A stretch of 64,000 nt of DNA from Calliopum simillimum (lineage: Eukaryota; Arthropoda; Insecta; Diptera; Lauxaniidae). Position numbers and translations under genes: made by a program. The notes beneath the pieces are model-generated. The model saw only the letters and a program-made list of their open reading frames with translations. It ran no database searches and was not told the origin of the DNA. The stretch covers positions 22,349,329-22,413,328 of the forward strand of contig OX638369.1 in assembly GCA_951812925.1 (NCBI GenBank). The letters run 5' to 3'. Positions 34,490-45,265 of this stretch are shown in pieces. The first letter of the stretch is position 1. Every line of letters starts with the position of its first letter.

Positions 34490-35840
34490 TATGTATTCAA
34501 TTTACGGACGTGGCACCCCCTCTAAAAATTATCAATTTTTAGTTAGCCTTCCTAAGTGCTCAGCCTATCCCAGTACCGAATTCCATAAAAATATGATAGC
34601 TTATTATACCATTAAGGGCGTGACTCTGCTCACTTTAAAAAAAATGATAATTTTGTCGCTCCTTAGTGGTATCCGTATAGAATTTCGTAAAGATCGATAT
34701 ATTGGTTTAGTTGTGAGAGCATTTTTTTCAATTTTGGGGCGTGGCACCGCCTTCTGAAAAACATAATGGTCATGTTATTGATTCCTAGTAATAAATAATA
34801 AATATTTCTACATCAAATTAGCCGTGAGTGCGTTTTTTTCATTAAGTGGCACCACCCACTAAAAAACATAATGGTATTTTTATCGTTTCTCAGTACGAAC
34901 TCTATTTCCATACCCAATTTCGTAAAAATCGATGTAGTGGTTAAGCCGTGCGAGGGTTTTCTCCATTTAAGGGCGTGACGCCGCCCACATTTGAAAAAAA
35001 TATAATTCTTTGCACTGATCCTCCTCACAAACTTTCCAAAAAAAAAAACTACTAAGGGTGTTACCTTTGGCCTGTCCAAACATTGAATACCCTACACTGT
35101 AGCATTTTGTAAATTTTGCTTGTATAGAAGATGCCATGCCCCCTTTTCCAAGTTCGTCTAGTTCAAGCTCTGAGAGTACATTTATAGTTTTTAATGTCTG
35201 AGTGAAATTTTGTTGGATTATCTCAAAAAACATTTTCAATATAGAGTTTTGAAGCTTTTGCTTATATGGGAGGTGCCACGCCCTCTTTTCCGATTTCACC
35301 CAGTTTTTGTTGAGAGCTTGCAATTATAGTCTTTAGTGTCTGAGTAAAATTTAATTTGATTATCTCAAAAAACGTTTTCAGTATAGCGTTTTGAAGCATT
35401 TGCTCATATGGGAGGTGCCACGCCCTCTTGTTTGAATTCACTCAGTTTTTTCTCAGAGCTTGGGCTTGCAATTCGTAGTATTAATGTGTATTTTGGTTGC
35501 ATTGTCATGAAAAATACTTCTAAAGCTGCATTTTGAATATATTTTTTGTATGGGCGGTCCGTCGACCACTTTTGCTTGTTTTCAATCCCACTTTGACGAC
35601 GGAGGCAGCGTTTCAAATTTCATTGAATTATGTATCGTGCTCAGTTTTTCCAAAAAGTGTATTTCAACACACAGCCAGCCAACCACTCAGCCACCCAGCC
35701 AGACAGACAGACAAAGCCATATCGACTCAGGAGGTGACGATGATCATGAATATATATATTTTTCTATATCTGCCACGCCTCCTTCTCTGCGTTGCGAACG
35801 GAAGGACAAAGTGAATATACCCGGTGTAGGGTATAAAAAT
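34490..35840 (+). repeat. Longest copy of the GGGCGTGGC/CACGCC interspersed family
   Basis: Contains about six boxes of the type GGGCGTGGCACC, GGGCGTGACGCCGCCC or GGGAGGTGCCACGCCCTC. A roughly 145-b internal duplication places the GGGAGGTGCCACGCCCTC box at 35268 and 35412. The right part (35600-35840) carries CAGCCACCCAGCCAGACAG, CATATCGACTCAGGAGG, GATCATGAATATATATA and ends TGTAGGGTATAAAAA. Related fragments lie at 1130, 14900, 16696, 31580 and 61190. Frames through it are short and differ between copies, so it is non-coding. Confidence 0.65.
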
Positions 35841-37370
35841 TAAGCAGGGAATGAATCGATTTCGTTAATTTTTTTTCAATGTTTTGGCTTAAATTTGATC
35901 ACTCGGATGTTTTAGGAGTCACTGATCACGAATCTGAAGTCAAAATTTGATAGACCCGTTGGCTTAACTTGGGACACGCTTGTTGGACATAGCTGACTGT
36001 GATTGCCTTGATTTTACATTTCTAATTTTCAATCAAAGAGTTGAATATTTAATAAACCAATACTCCAAATATTCAATTCCTATTCAAATATCTAATCTAG
36101 AGCTCAAAATAATCACAATATAACTAGAGACGTTTTGTGAACCTATTCGAAAAATCTTGTGTCTGACAAAAGGTAAAGGACCAATGTACATTCTCAACTG
36201 TAAAAAATATGCAAATGTTTCTTTTTTTAAATTTTCCTTAATTTTAATTTTCTTTTTGTTTGTTTCTGATATTCAAATAAAAATTGTGAAAGTGACGTTT
36301 CATTGTATAAAGTCGGAAGTACTGTGTATACTCATGATCAAATAAATAAATTAAATATAATCAATTTCTCTCACTTTTTCTCTATGAAATAAAATATACA
36401 ACAAATCAGCAAATGAACATTTGAACTGTCAATATAGTGATTTGCATCATTTTTTATTTTATATTGGCAATTGAATTTGATAAATATTTGAATTAAACAA
36501 ATGGCATCAGCTGCCAGCTGCACATTATAATGGTAGGGTAAAAATACAGCAGATAGGTACTAATGGATTTCTGTCATTTTTAATATATGATTATAATGTC
36601 TTTCTGCCTCCACTTGTGTTGATTAATGTTAAAAATTGTATTTGAAAAAAATAATAAATAATGAAATAACTTTTACGTTTATATACTCCATCATCACCTT
36701 TTTGTTAGAGAAAAAAAAAAAATAAAATTCTAAAATTTTCAAAAAATATTCAACAACAAAGCTTATCAAGCCATATAGGTATGCATATGCAGGAATTCGC
36801 ATACTTCAAGGTACAGGTACAATATAAAGCAGAACGAAACGTTCATTTCCTAAGCATAACTACTTTTGGTAGACTGACTGTTGGCAAAAATGTTTGTCCT
36901 AACAGTTGATGGTGATGGTGAAGAGGACAATGTCGTCGTCATCATCGTCAGCAATGTTGATGGAAACTAACAAAATTACCAAACTGTTTATAACCATACC
37001 TAAGTAGTAAGGACTTTAACGTGTATGTGCTGAGTATGCTGCGGTTGCTGTAACTACACGGTAAGAAATTACGAGGTCTATAAAGAAAAATACTGGCCTG
37101 CAAATTGACAACTTTGTTTTTTTCATTCTCGATTTTTTCATTTATATATTTTATTGAACTTCCAGTAGGTATAAAGTGTAATTTATTAAAGCCAAATGCG
37201 TTGGATAACCATCAACTTCTTCTAAAATTTAACGTTTTAACTTTTCCAGTTTGATCCTTACTTTTCAAGTTATCTTCCATTGTAGTACACTGGTATTGCA
37301 ATTCCACACAAATATCTTCTTTGTATGGAGTTAAGAAAAAAACAATCCTGATTTACATATGTGTGAATGT
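35841..37370. other. No gene seen
   Basis: AT-rich intergenic sequence; poly-A near 36712. No credible frame or repeat boundary. Confidence 0.45.
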
Positions 37371-37374
37371 ACCA

Positions 37375-39125
37375 TTCAATGTCCCAGGGCTCTAAACCAT
37401 GTTTAAATATAAAACTTGTTATTTTAACTATTTAATACAGATACTTAAACAGAGCTTCTATACGAATTGCTTAAAAAATTTATTTTTAATATTTTACTAT
37501 GAAATTATAACATAAAGTGTTGAAAACTCATTCTCCGTCCTGTCCCTAACTTCTTAGTGGACTTAATTGAACTTATACGACATTTTTTGTATATACATTT
37601 CAGCTATAGTTTTTCTGTGTTAAGTTTTTTGATATAGAATTGAAATACACAGAAGTTGGTTCCTCATTTTAGACTATCTCCGCTCAGTTTTTCTTAATCT
37701 AACTGTACATTTTTTAAATATTGATAGAATAGAGAACTGAAAGGGAAGAGAAAGAGAGGATTCAGTGTATTTTCACTTCAGTCAGTTTTAGTTTTTCGAC
37801 AGTAGGAGTGTTCGTATGCTTATTTTGAAAAAAAATTTTTAACATTTTGTAAAGAATGCAAGTGTTTGTCATTCTCCGCGTAATTTTTTTCATAATACTA
37901 AACATATTATTTTATCTTTATATAATTAAATCAATAAACAATTAGAGAAGCTATCCACCAGTTTCAAATTTTAAAAAATAATTGCTATTTTCATTGTGAT
38001 ATTACTGTTCTTGCAACATTTCATAATTCTCGGTTTGATCATTCTCCGTCGTTTTTTGCAACATTTCATCATTTTTTTTTTTTCGTTATTGTTGCTTAAA
38101 AACTAGGTATAAAAATTAAAATTTATTATTGAAAAACTTAAATAAACTTTTTAAAAATCCAACATAAATTTTTAGAGTTGCCACCTGGTTACCTATTTTA
38201 GAAAATCTGATATGATTCTATTTTCACTAAATTGAAATTTTTGGTTTCAGAAACGCTCCAATAAACCTTTTTTAAACTTTACAACACTTTCGGTGTTGCC
38301 ACCCGGTTTTTTTTAGTTTTGCTTAAGCTATTTATTAAAAAAATAAAAATTTAATTAAAGTTTCAAAAAATTCAACATAAATTTTTAGGGTTGCCACCTG
38401 GTTATTTTCGAAAATCTGATATAATAAATTTTTTTTGACTAAATTGAAATTTTTGGTTTCAGAAACACTTAGATAAACTTTTTTAAAATTTTACAAAACT
38501 TTTGGTGTTGCCACCCGATTTTTTTGTAGTTTTGCTTAAACCATTTATTTAAAAATTAAAACTTAAATTTAGTCTTGAAACACTTAAATAAAGTTTTAAA
38601 AAATTTAACATAAATTTTTAGGGTTGCCACCTGGTTGTTTCCTAAAATCTTATACAATTCTTTCTTTTTTTGACTAAGTTGAAATTTGTGTTTTTAGAAA
38701 CGCTCTGATAAACTTTTTTTAAACTTTACAAAACTTTCGATGTTGCCAACCGATTTTTTTTTTGTTGTTAGTTTCGCTGAAATCATTTATTTAAAAAGAA
38801 ATTACAATTTATTTATATTGTTATTACTATTTAAAATTACTTTTCGAAAACAACAAAGTGGCAACACTTTAAAAAAATCTATGCTGGATTTTACAAAAGT
38901 ATTTTGAAGCGTTTAGAGACTAAAATTTTATTTTAATTTAAATATACATGTTTAAGCAAAACCTAAAAAAAAAAACATATGGTAACTCTGAAAGTTTATG
39001 TTCATTTTCTAAAAGTGTTCCAGAATTAAAATTTATCATATTCTATACCTTCAAGTAATAAAAAAAAAAAATAGGTGGGGACAAAACAAGGCTTATTTTG
39101 GTACATTTTCGGAGATTTACCCATA
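37375..39125 (-). mobile_element. TIR element with GTTGCCAC satellite, copy 2 (inverted, expanded)
   Basis: The right end (GTACATTTTCGGAGATTTACCC, 39101-39122) is the inverse of the start of copy 1. The left side (ATGTACCATTCAATG at about 37367, then GGGCTC and AACCATGTTT) matches the inverse of copy 1's right end, but the extreme TIR there is lost. The internal array is longer: motifs at about 38177, 38293, 38391, 38505, 38622 and 38741 (GTTGCCACC or a variant), then 38857 and 38979 in inverse sense. The unit is about 215-235 b and is made of two half-units. CATTCTCCG-rich sequence (37525-38050) matches the CGGAGAATG segment of copy 1. No transposase frame. Confidence 0.7.
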
Positions 39126-40394
39126 TAGACATCTTTTCCGTGTAATTTAAAATGAATATAAGTTCAACACTATACAAAAAGCCTTGGGCACTTACTTAGT
39201 ACTTACATATATACCAAAACATAAACTTCTCACCATCGACCATTTTTCGAAAGTTTTTCTCTACTCTATAAAGACATTACATCATATCGCATCACATCAT
39301 GTCAAAGTCATGTCATTCGCATGTTATCAAATTTCAAATTCCAAATGAAAATGTTGAAGTTTCAAAGGAAACCACAACAACAGTAGAAATATTCAAGCGC
39401 AGACAAACATACGTATACATACACATACAAAGATATTCGAGCATCATGTATAAAAATATCATCAACAATACAACTACAGTACGTGGATAATGATATAAAG
39501 GATTACATTGACATCAGTTCCATTTCGTTTGTCGTCATTTTTGGTTTTTTGTCTGAGTTGAAGATGGAAATGTCAAAATATTACATGCGCAAAAAACAAC
39601 AGCAAAGAAAATGATGAAGGAGTAGTGCCAAGCCAAAAAGAAATGAGAAAAAAAAAGAGGTCTTAAACTGGTGAGGAACTTTAAAAATGAAATGAATAAA
39701 GTTCACCTGCTTTCGCTGTTGTGGTTTTGGAACGTAAGGATGCAAAAGAAAACAGTAGACACCCAGTATATACATACTTACGTATAAATGATATGCTAAA
39801 AGTGCTTTAAGTGCCGAACTAAAAATGTTAGTATAAAATTATATCACAAGATTTTGCTGCGATAGTGCACAAATTCAAGAAATTTTCTTGGATCTTTTTT
39901 TTTTTTGTTTTCTTCAAAAATGTACTTATGAAACAATTTCAGAATCATGTGACATATTGAATGAAAGGAAATAAACAAGGGTTTTTAATTCTGTAAATAA
40001 AACTATGGGTTTGTACAGAGTTTTTAGAAAATAATAACGGTTCTTAAGAAAAAAAAAAATAAAAAATTTTGAACAAAATGTGATTTAAAAAGTCGCCAAA
40101 AATATAACTCAAATTAAAAATTTTTCTGGTCCAGTTTTATAGCTCGTTAAAATACAACAAGGAGGGAAGGAAGGAATTTCCAATTTATACCGATTTTTTT
40201 ATAAGCCATATCCGGATCTTAAAATGCTTATACCTTCGAAACTGGGTCCAAACGACACTTTTTTAATAAGTTTCTTGACCCCTATTTTCCCAAAAAAAAA
40301 CAAGTGTCTCTAAATTAACTAACCATTTTCTTCACGACCCCATCCGGGAAATAAATCAAAAATATTTTATAAGAGTGGAATAAAATAATAGTTT
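39126..40394. other. No gene seen
   Basis: AT-rich; short frames at 39299-39490 and 39581-39775 show no similarity or coding pattern. Confidence 0.45.
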
Positions 40395-40625
40395 ATAATG
40401 AATGGTCTTTGATTTATCCTTTATGGTCTATGGCAGTGCTTAAAATAAGAGTGAATCAAGAATAAAATCGTGAATCGAGATTTCATTTCATGAATCAAGA
40501 AATTCATTTTCGTGTATCAAAGATTTCGTGAATCACGAATTTGCAAAAAAATATAAAATCTAGAAAAATTATTATTTTAAACACTGGTCTATGGTATATA
40601 ACATATGGTCTTTGATCTTTCTTGT
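40395..40625. repeat. GGTCTATG minisatellite, left remnant
   Basis: ATGGTCTTTGATTTATCC, TTTATGGTCTATGGC, CTGGTCTATGGTATATAAC and ATATGGTCTTTGATC are of the same type as the large array at 45266-45960. The LINE between them therefore sits inside this minisatellite. Confidence 0.6.
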
Positions 40626-40793
40626 TTATTTCTTGTTTATTTCAATTAATTCAGTCTATGAAATTAAACTTACAGACTAAGTAAACAATATTTATTAAAA
40701 AACTAACAAAAAAACAATATGAATAAATCTTAAGAATAAATATTTAAAAAATTAATATATAACAATGTATGCATGTAGAAAAATTTAATTAAT

Positions 40794-43643
40794 TTAAGTG
40801 TAAACAGTTTTCAACAAGTTTTTAAATTCTGATTTTGGCACAGAAAAATCAACTAAATGACTAGAACTGAGAACATTTAGTTCATTTAAGGCTCTGATGA
40901 TTGGACCATTTAATGCATAGTTTGTTCTACAAAGAGGAAGAGTAAATAAATTACAATGACGCAAAAATCTGGAAGGAACTTTAAAGTTTATACGCCCTAA
41001 GATATAGGGGCAATCAATGTTACCCACTATAACATCAAATATAAGCATTAGAGAGGATATAATTCTTCTTGACTGTAACGATTGTAGATTAATTAATAGG
41101 CAACGTGCATTATAAGATGGAATAGGCTCCGTAAAGTTAATTTGACATAATGCAAATTTAAGAAATTTCTTCTGAACTCTCTCTAGCCTATTAGAATGCA
41201 CTGAATAAGTAGGATACCAAATTATTGCCGCGTATTCTAGTTTTGATCTAACATAGGCAGTGTACAAAATTTTACGGGTGTATGGATCTTGAAAATCACT
41301 ACTGTTCCTTCTAACGAAAGCCAACATTGAGTAACATTTAGGAATAATATAATTAATATGACTAATAAAAGTGAACTTAGAATCAAAAATCACACCAAGG
41401 TCCAAAATTTCACTAACAGACCTAATTATAACCGTACCTAAATAATAAGACGAAGTAAAAGATATAATCCCTTTGCAAAAAGTTACATGATAGCACTTCG
41501 TAATATTTAAAAATAGCATATTACGTGTGCACCAGACAATCAAATTATTTAAGTCATTTTGCAAGGCAATATTGTCCTGATTATCACCAATTTTGAGAAA
41601 TAACTTTAAATCATCAGCATACAAAAGATACTTAGCACTTTTAAAACATGACCCTATATCGTTAATAAAGAGGAGGAAAAACAGTGGGCCAAGAATACTT
41701 CCTTGTGGTACACCCGAGGTAGCAACAAAATAGTTGGATCTTATTCCATCAATCAAAACAAAATTACGTCTATTATTTAAGTATGATTTTATCCAACACA
41801 GAAAATTGGAATGAAAACCAAGCTTGAACAGTTTAGCCACAAGAATCTTATGTGCAACTTTATCAAATGCTTTTGAGAAATCCGTGTAGATTGTGTCAAC
41901 CTGCAAGCCATTAGAGAATGCAGAGATACAATAATCACTAAAAACGGTCAAATTTGTTACAGTGGAACGACCAGTATAAAAACCGTGTTGCGATGGATTT
42001 ATAGAGGACTTAACAGCAAAAAATATTTTCCTTTTTACAATGCTCTCAAATAATTTCGAGACAGTAGATAACTTAGAGATAGGTCTATAATTTGAGACAT
42101 CATTTTTATTACCACTCTTGTAAACAGGGGTAATAGCAGCAATTTTCCAATCATTAATAAAATGGCCCATAGCAAGTGATTTATTAAATAGGATACACAA
42201 CGGGACTGCTATCGTATCAGCACATTTCTTCAACAAAAATGGACAAATACCATCAATGTCAGATTTTTGAGAATTACCCAAATTAGAAATCCCCCAAAAA
42301 ATGTCATCCAACACCAAAATAAGTGAGCCAAAATCAATAAGAGAGTCCACATTATCTAATACTTCAGGATTATTCCAAGTCGCATCAGGTTCAAAATTCG
42401 ATTTAAAGAACTGGGCAAATAAATTTACCGAATCATTTAATGAATGCGATGACGCACCATTAAATGACATACTCGAAGGAATAGATGAACATGATTTTTT
42501 CGAGCTAATAAAGTTCCAAAATGATTTAGGATTCTGTTTAATGTTTTTTTCAAAGCGGAGCATATATTGCTTGTACAGGAACTTATTAAGAAAATTGAAT
42601 TCTCTCATATAATGGCGATATTTAATTTTATGGCTATCTTTTTTTGATAGTCTATAAGAATTATGAAATTTATTCCTAAGGTTTTTAAGCTTCTTCAGAC
42701 CTTTTGTGTACCATGGCAATTTATGTACTCGTTTTGGAACAAATTTAATATTATTTGCACAAACATTAGCGATTGTTTTTTTAAAATAATTGAAGCACAC
42801 ACTTAAATCAGTATAATCACAAAGATTGGTCCAATCCACAGATCCTATTTCAAAATTTAATGCATTAAAATCACATGAATGAAAATTAAAATTTTTAGAA
42901 TCAATATCACATGAGATATTATTAAATTTATAATATTCTAGTTCAACAATTAGTGGTAAATGATGCATATCAGTTTCCGATATAGGAAAAGGACATTCAT
43001 ACAGAATAGCTTTTATATTATTGCTAACAAATACAAGATCTAAAATCCTATTTAACTTATTCAAGCAAAAATTTATCTGTTGAAGATCCAAACTGAGGAA
43101 TCCATCAATTAAATGTATCTCATGCATTTTATTTACATTACTAGGTATAAGACACTTCTCATCATTAATCTTGTAGGTCCAATTAACATCACAGAGATTA
43201 AAATCACCCAATACACACAAATGGTTATCTTTATTACCATCCATAGGTAAATGAATAATGTTATCAACGTGTGCAGCATATAAATCAAAATTACTATTTG
43301 GTGGGATATATGAAGCAAATATAAAAAGTGAATTATTCTCAATTTGGATCTTAACGCAGAGCTGATCTAGAAGAGAATCAGTATTATAAAGTTCAACAAG
43401 GTTTGAGTTAAGTGTACATTTAATAGCAATTAAAACTCCCCCGCCTCTTAAACAACCAGTTTTAATAGAATCTCTATCTTTACGGTATACAGTAAAATCC
43501 TTTAAATCAAAAATTTCACTATCAAAAAAGTTAGAGTTTAGCCATGTTTCCACCAAAACGAAGACATCATAATCACATTGGAGTATAGCAGAACGTACAG
43601 TATTGATTTTTGTACGCATACCAGACATATTTTGATAGTACAA
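40794..43643 (-). CDS. LINE ORF2: AP endonuclease and reverse transcriptase
   Basis: 949 codons without a stop. It nicks target DNA and copies the RNA in place. Endonuclease: QNMSG (catalytic Asn about residue 5), LVETWL, RGGGVLIAI, LGDFNL (about 145) and HHLPLIVEL (about 235, a variant of the usual SDHLPI). Reverse transcriptase: ITPVYKSGNKNDVSNYRPIS, QHGFYTGRST, TDFSKAFDKVAH (about 585), GVPQGSILGPLFFLLFINDI (about 643) and LLYADDLKLF (about 675). A C-terminal part of about 250 aa has no RNase H. The codon at 43643 is TTG. The first ATG in this frame comes after the catalytic Asn, and the frame is open upstream to 43733, 43 nt inside ORF1, so translation probably does not start at its own ATG. 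Confidence 0.92.
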   Translation of the reverse strand: MYYQNMSGMRTKINTVRSAILQCDYDVFVLVETWLNSNFFDSEIFDLKDFTVYRKDRDSIKTGCLRGGGVLIAIKCTLNSNLVELYNTDSLLDQLCVKIQIENNSLFIFASYIPPNSNFDLYAAHVDNIIHLPMDGNKDNHLCVLGDFNLCDVNWTYKINDEKCLIPSNVNKMHEIHLIDGFLSLDLQQINFCLNKLNRILDLVFVSNNIKAILYECPFPISETDMHHLPLIVELEYYKFNNISCDIDSKNFNFHSCDFNALNFEIGSVDWTNLCDYTDLSVCFNYFKKTIANVCANNIKFVPKRVHKLPWYTKGLKKLKNLRNKFHNSYRLSKKDSHKIKYRHYMREFNFLNKFLYKQYMLRFEKNIKQNPKSFWNFISSKKSCSSIPSSMSFNGASSHSLNDSVNLFAQFFKSNFEPDATWNNPEVLDNVDSLIDFGSLILVLDDIFWGISNLGNSQKSDIDGICPFLLKKCADTIAVPLCILFNKSLAMGHFINDWKIAAITPVYKSGNKNDVSNYRPISKLSTVSKLFESIVKRKIFFAVKSSINPSQHGFYTGRSTVTNLTVFSDYCISAFSNGLQVDTIYTDFSKAFDKVAHKILVAKLFKLGFHSNFLCWIKSYLNNRRNFVLIDGIRSNYFVATSGVPQGSILGPLFFLLFINDIGSCFKSAKYLLYADDLKLFLKIGDNQDNIALQNDLNNLIVWCTRNMLFLNITKCYHVTFCKGIISFTSSYYLGTVIIRSVSEILDLGVIFDSKFTFISHINYIIPKCYSMLAFVRRNSSDFQDPYTRKILYTAYVRSKLEYAAIIWYPTYSVHSNRLERVQKKFLKFALCQINFTEPIPSYNARCLLINLQSLQSRRIISSLMLIFDVIVGNIDCPYILGRINFKVPSRFLRHCNLFTLPLCRTNYALNGPIIRALNELNVLSSSHLVDFSVPKSEFKNLLKTVYT

Positions 43644-43690
43644 CTTCAGGTGTTGAAAGCAGGACTTTCCAGAAGTATTTGAAGCAGTAA

Positions 43691-45106
43691 CTACGCCACC
43701 AAGGCAGGTTGTACTGCATCTTTTACTAAAAAATTAAACTTTCGAACACGGACATAAGAAGGCCATAGAGCAGGATCAATAACTTTTTCATAATCACTTT
43801 CCTCAATGATCAATTTAAAAGTTACTTTTCTTAGTGTCAATACATCAACACCTTTTTTTGTCAAGCGATTGCAATACATTTTTTCTTTAGGTATACTAGT
43901 TCGCGTAGAGACATAATTTAATATATCTTCAGCAGCAACCGATGGTTTAAAAGCAGAGAGATGTAAAGCTATTAGTGGCTCTGCAACATCAAGCTCATTG
44001 TTGGAGTTACTACCAACAACAATAAATTGATTTTTATTGTTTTGTTTATTTTTGTTACGCTTTTTGTTATTATTAACAGTGAGCCATTCAGAAGTAGCAG
44101 GAGATGCAGAACATGAATCTGTAACACCACCTGCAGCAGCAGCAGCAGCAGCCGTAGCATACGAAGATGATGGCAAAGAAGCAAGTGATAAAAGAGAGTT
44201 TGTCGACTCATCAAGCGAAGACATACAGGCAGTGCTAACACCAACAACAACATCACCAGTGTTAGGCGATCGAGCAGCTGATTTTGTGTTATTTTCCCCA
44301 TTATGCAAAGTAGGAGAAACAGCAAATGAAGGCGCACGCATTGTTGGTATTATATTTTTTATCGCAGAATTTGATTTTTTTTCTTTATTTGTCCCAACAT
44401 TTTTTTGCAAGAGACCGTTTACACTCTCTTTTAAAAACTTGACTTCATTAGTAAGAAGAGAAATTGACGAAGAAAAGTCATTGTTTTTTAGAATTGTAAG
44501 ATCTTTTTGCATAGCATTCATTTTCTCAATTAAGAGTTCTTTATCATTTTTCAGAGAAGTTATTAAAGCAAAAGCGCGCGCATTTTCAGATCGAAGAGCT
44601 GAAAGTTCATTTAGCACAATTTGCAAATAATTTTCACTCAGTTTTAATTGATTTTGAGGCATAGATGATTTAGATTGTTGATTTTGTTGTACAGGAACCG
44701 TCGATTTAACTTGCTGATTATGTTGAGCAACCGAAATAGCTTGCTGATTTTGATTAGCAGCATTAGTCTTAGCATTTTTATCGACATTAAGCGGGTTTAT
44801 TGTAGATTTACTACACTGTTGTTGAGGCACAGTCGAATTAGATTGTTGTTGCTGAGGAGCATCATTGATTTTTGCTGAAATTTCCACGAGAGATTGAGTT
44901 TTCGGAGGGGTACGAACCAAACTTCGGCGCACAAATGTACTTTTACATTGATCACAATAGTAAGGGGTATTCGATTTTACAAGAGATTCATAATCAGTTG
45001 ATAAAATCTTAACACAATCCAAATGAAAAAAGTCTTGGCATTTAGCACATTGCACATTAGGCTGACCACGGTTGACCTTTTGGGCACAAGGGCAAGGCAT
45101 CTTCAA
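43691..45106 (-). CDS. LINE ORF1: PHD finger, coiled coil, RNA-binding-like C-terminus
   Basis: 471 aa. The N-terminus has a C4HC3 zinc-finger pattern: Cys5, Cys7, Cys20, Cys23, His28, Cys31, Cys51 and Cys54 (PHD type). A Gln/Asn-rich linker follows (residues 85-155; QQQQSNSTVPQQQ). Next is a heptad-like segment (about 160-240, LQIVLNELSALRSENARAF, then LKNDKELLIEKM), then a Ser/Ala-rich region with an Ala run (AAAAAAAGG). The C-terminal domain (about 380-471, LIALHLSAFKPSVAAEDILN) resembles the RRM-like domain of LINE ORF1 proteins. The role is to package the LINE RNA. The stop is TAG (43691-43693). The start ATG at 45106 is the first in frame. Confidence 0.85.
   Translation of the reverse strand: MKMPCPCAQKVNRGQPNVQCAKCQDFFHLDCVKILSTDYESLVKSNTPYYCDQCKSTFVRRSLVRTPPKTQSLVEISAKINDAPQQQQSNSTVPQQQCSKSTINPLNVDKNAKTNAANQNQQAISVAQHNQQVKSTVPVQQNQQSKSSMPQNQLKLSENYLQIVLNELSALRSENARAFALITSLKNDKELLIEKMNAMQKDLTILKNNDFSSSISLLTNEVKFLKESVNGLLQKNVGTNKEKKSNSAIKNIIPTMRAPSFAVSPTLHNGENNTKSAARSPNTGDVVVGVSTACMSSLDESTNSLLSLASLPSSSYATAAAAAAAGGVTDSCSASPATSEWLTVNNNKKRNKNKQNNKNQFIVVGSNSNNELDVAEPLIALHLSAFKPSVAAEDILNYVSTRTSIPKEKMYCNRLTKKGVDVLTLRKVTFKLIIEESDYEKVIDPALWPSYVRVRKFNFLVKDAVQPALVA
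43727..43733 (-). promoter_or_regulatory. Candidate -1 ribosomal frameshift heptamer T TTT TTA
   Basis: On the minus strand ORF1 reads AAT TTT TTA GTA near its end. The heptamer T TTT TTA is in the canonical X XXY YYZ register. The ORF2 frame is -1 relative to ORF1. It has a TAA immediately upstream (43736-43734) and is open from the heptamer onward. Nine nt further on, GCAGTA can pair with TACTGC (6 bp), and AGTACAAC can pair with GTTGTACT further downstream. The register and the stem are seen; function is inferred. Confidence 0.5.
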
Positions 45107-45265
45107 TTAATTTAAAAAGCAAAGTGTCCCAGTAAAAACGATCGAAACAACGAAACGTTTCACTCTCGCACGAAATATAAATTTAAAACAACAAAGTGAA
45201 TAACTTATGCAAAATACACGACCGCACAGCATGAAGTCAGTTAAGCAACGATGATGTGTCTTTTG

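Larger units (their letters stand above)
40640..45255 (-). mobile_element. Full-length non-LTR retrotransposon (LINE)
   Basis: A two-ORF LINE on the minus strand. The 5' leader begins near 45255 (GACTTCATGCTGTGCGGTCG). ORF1 is 45106-43691, ORF2 ends at 40794, and about 150 b of 3' leader ends in a short repeated tail (AAATAAACAAG type, plus-strand 40620-40650). Both frames are uninterrupted, so the copy may be young. Endonuclease plus reverse transcriptase without RNase H, and a PHD-type ORF1, place it in the broad jockey/CR1 group; I do not assign a named family. A target-site duplication could not be delimited because the insertion lies in a minisatellite. Confidence 0.88.

Noticed and set aside
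42301..42612. 103-codon + strand frame
   Set aside because: Antisense shadow of LINE ORF2.
44037..44630. 197-codon + strand frame
   Set aside because: It is antisense to LINE ORF1, whose Ala/Gln-rich codons keep the opposite strand open.
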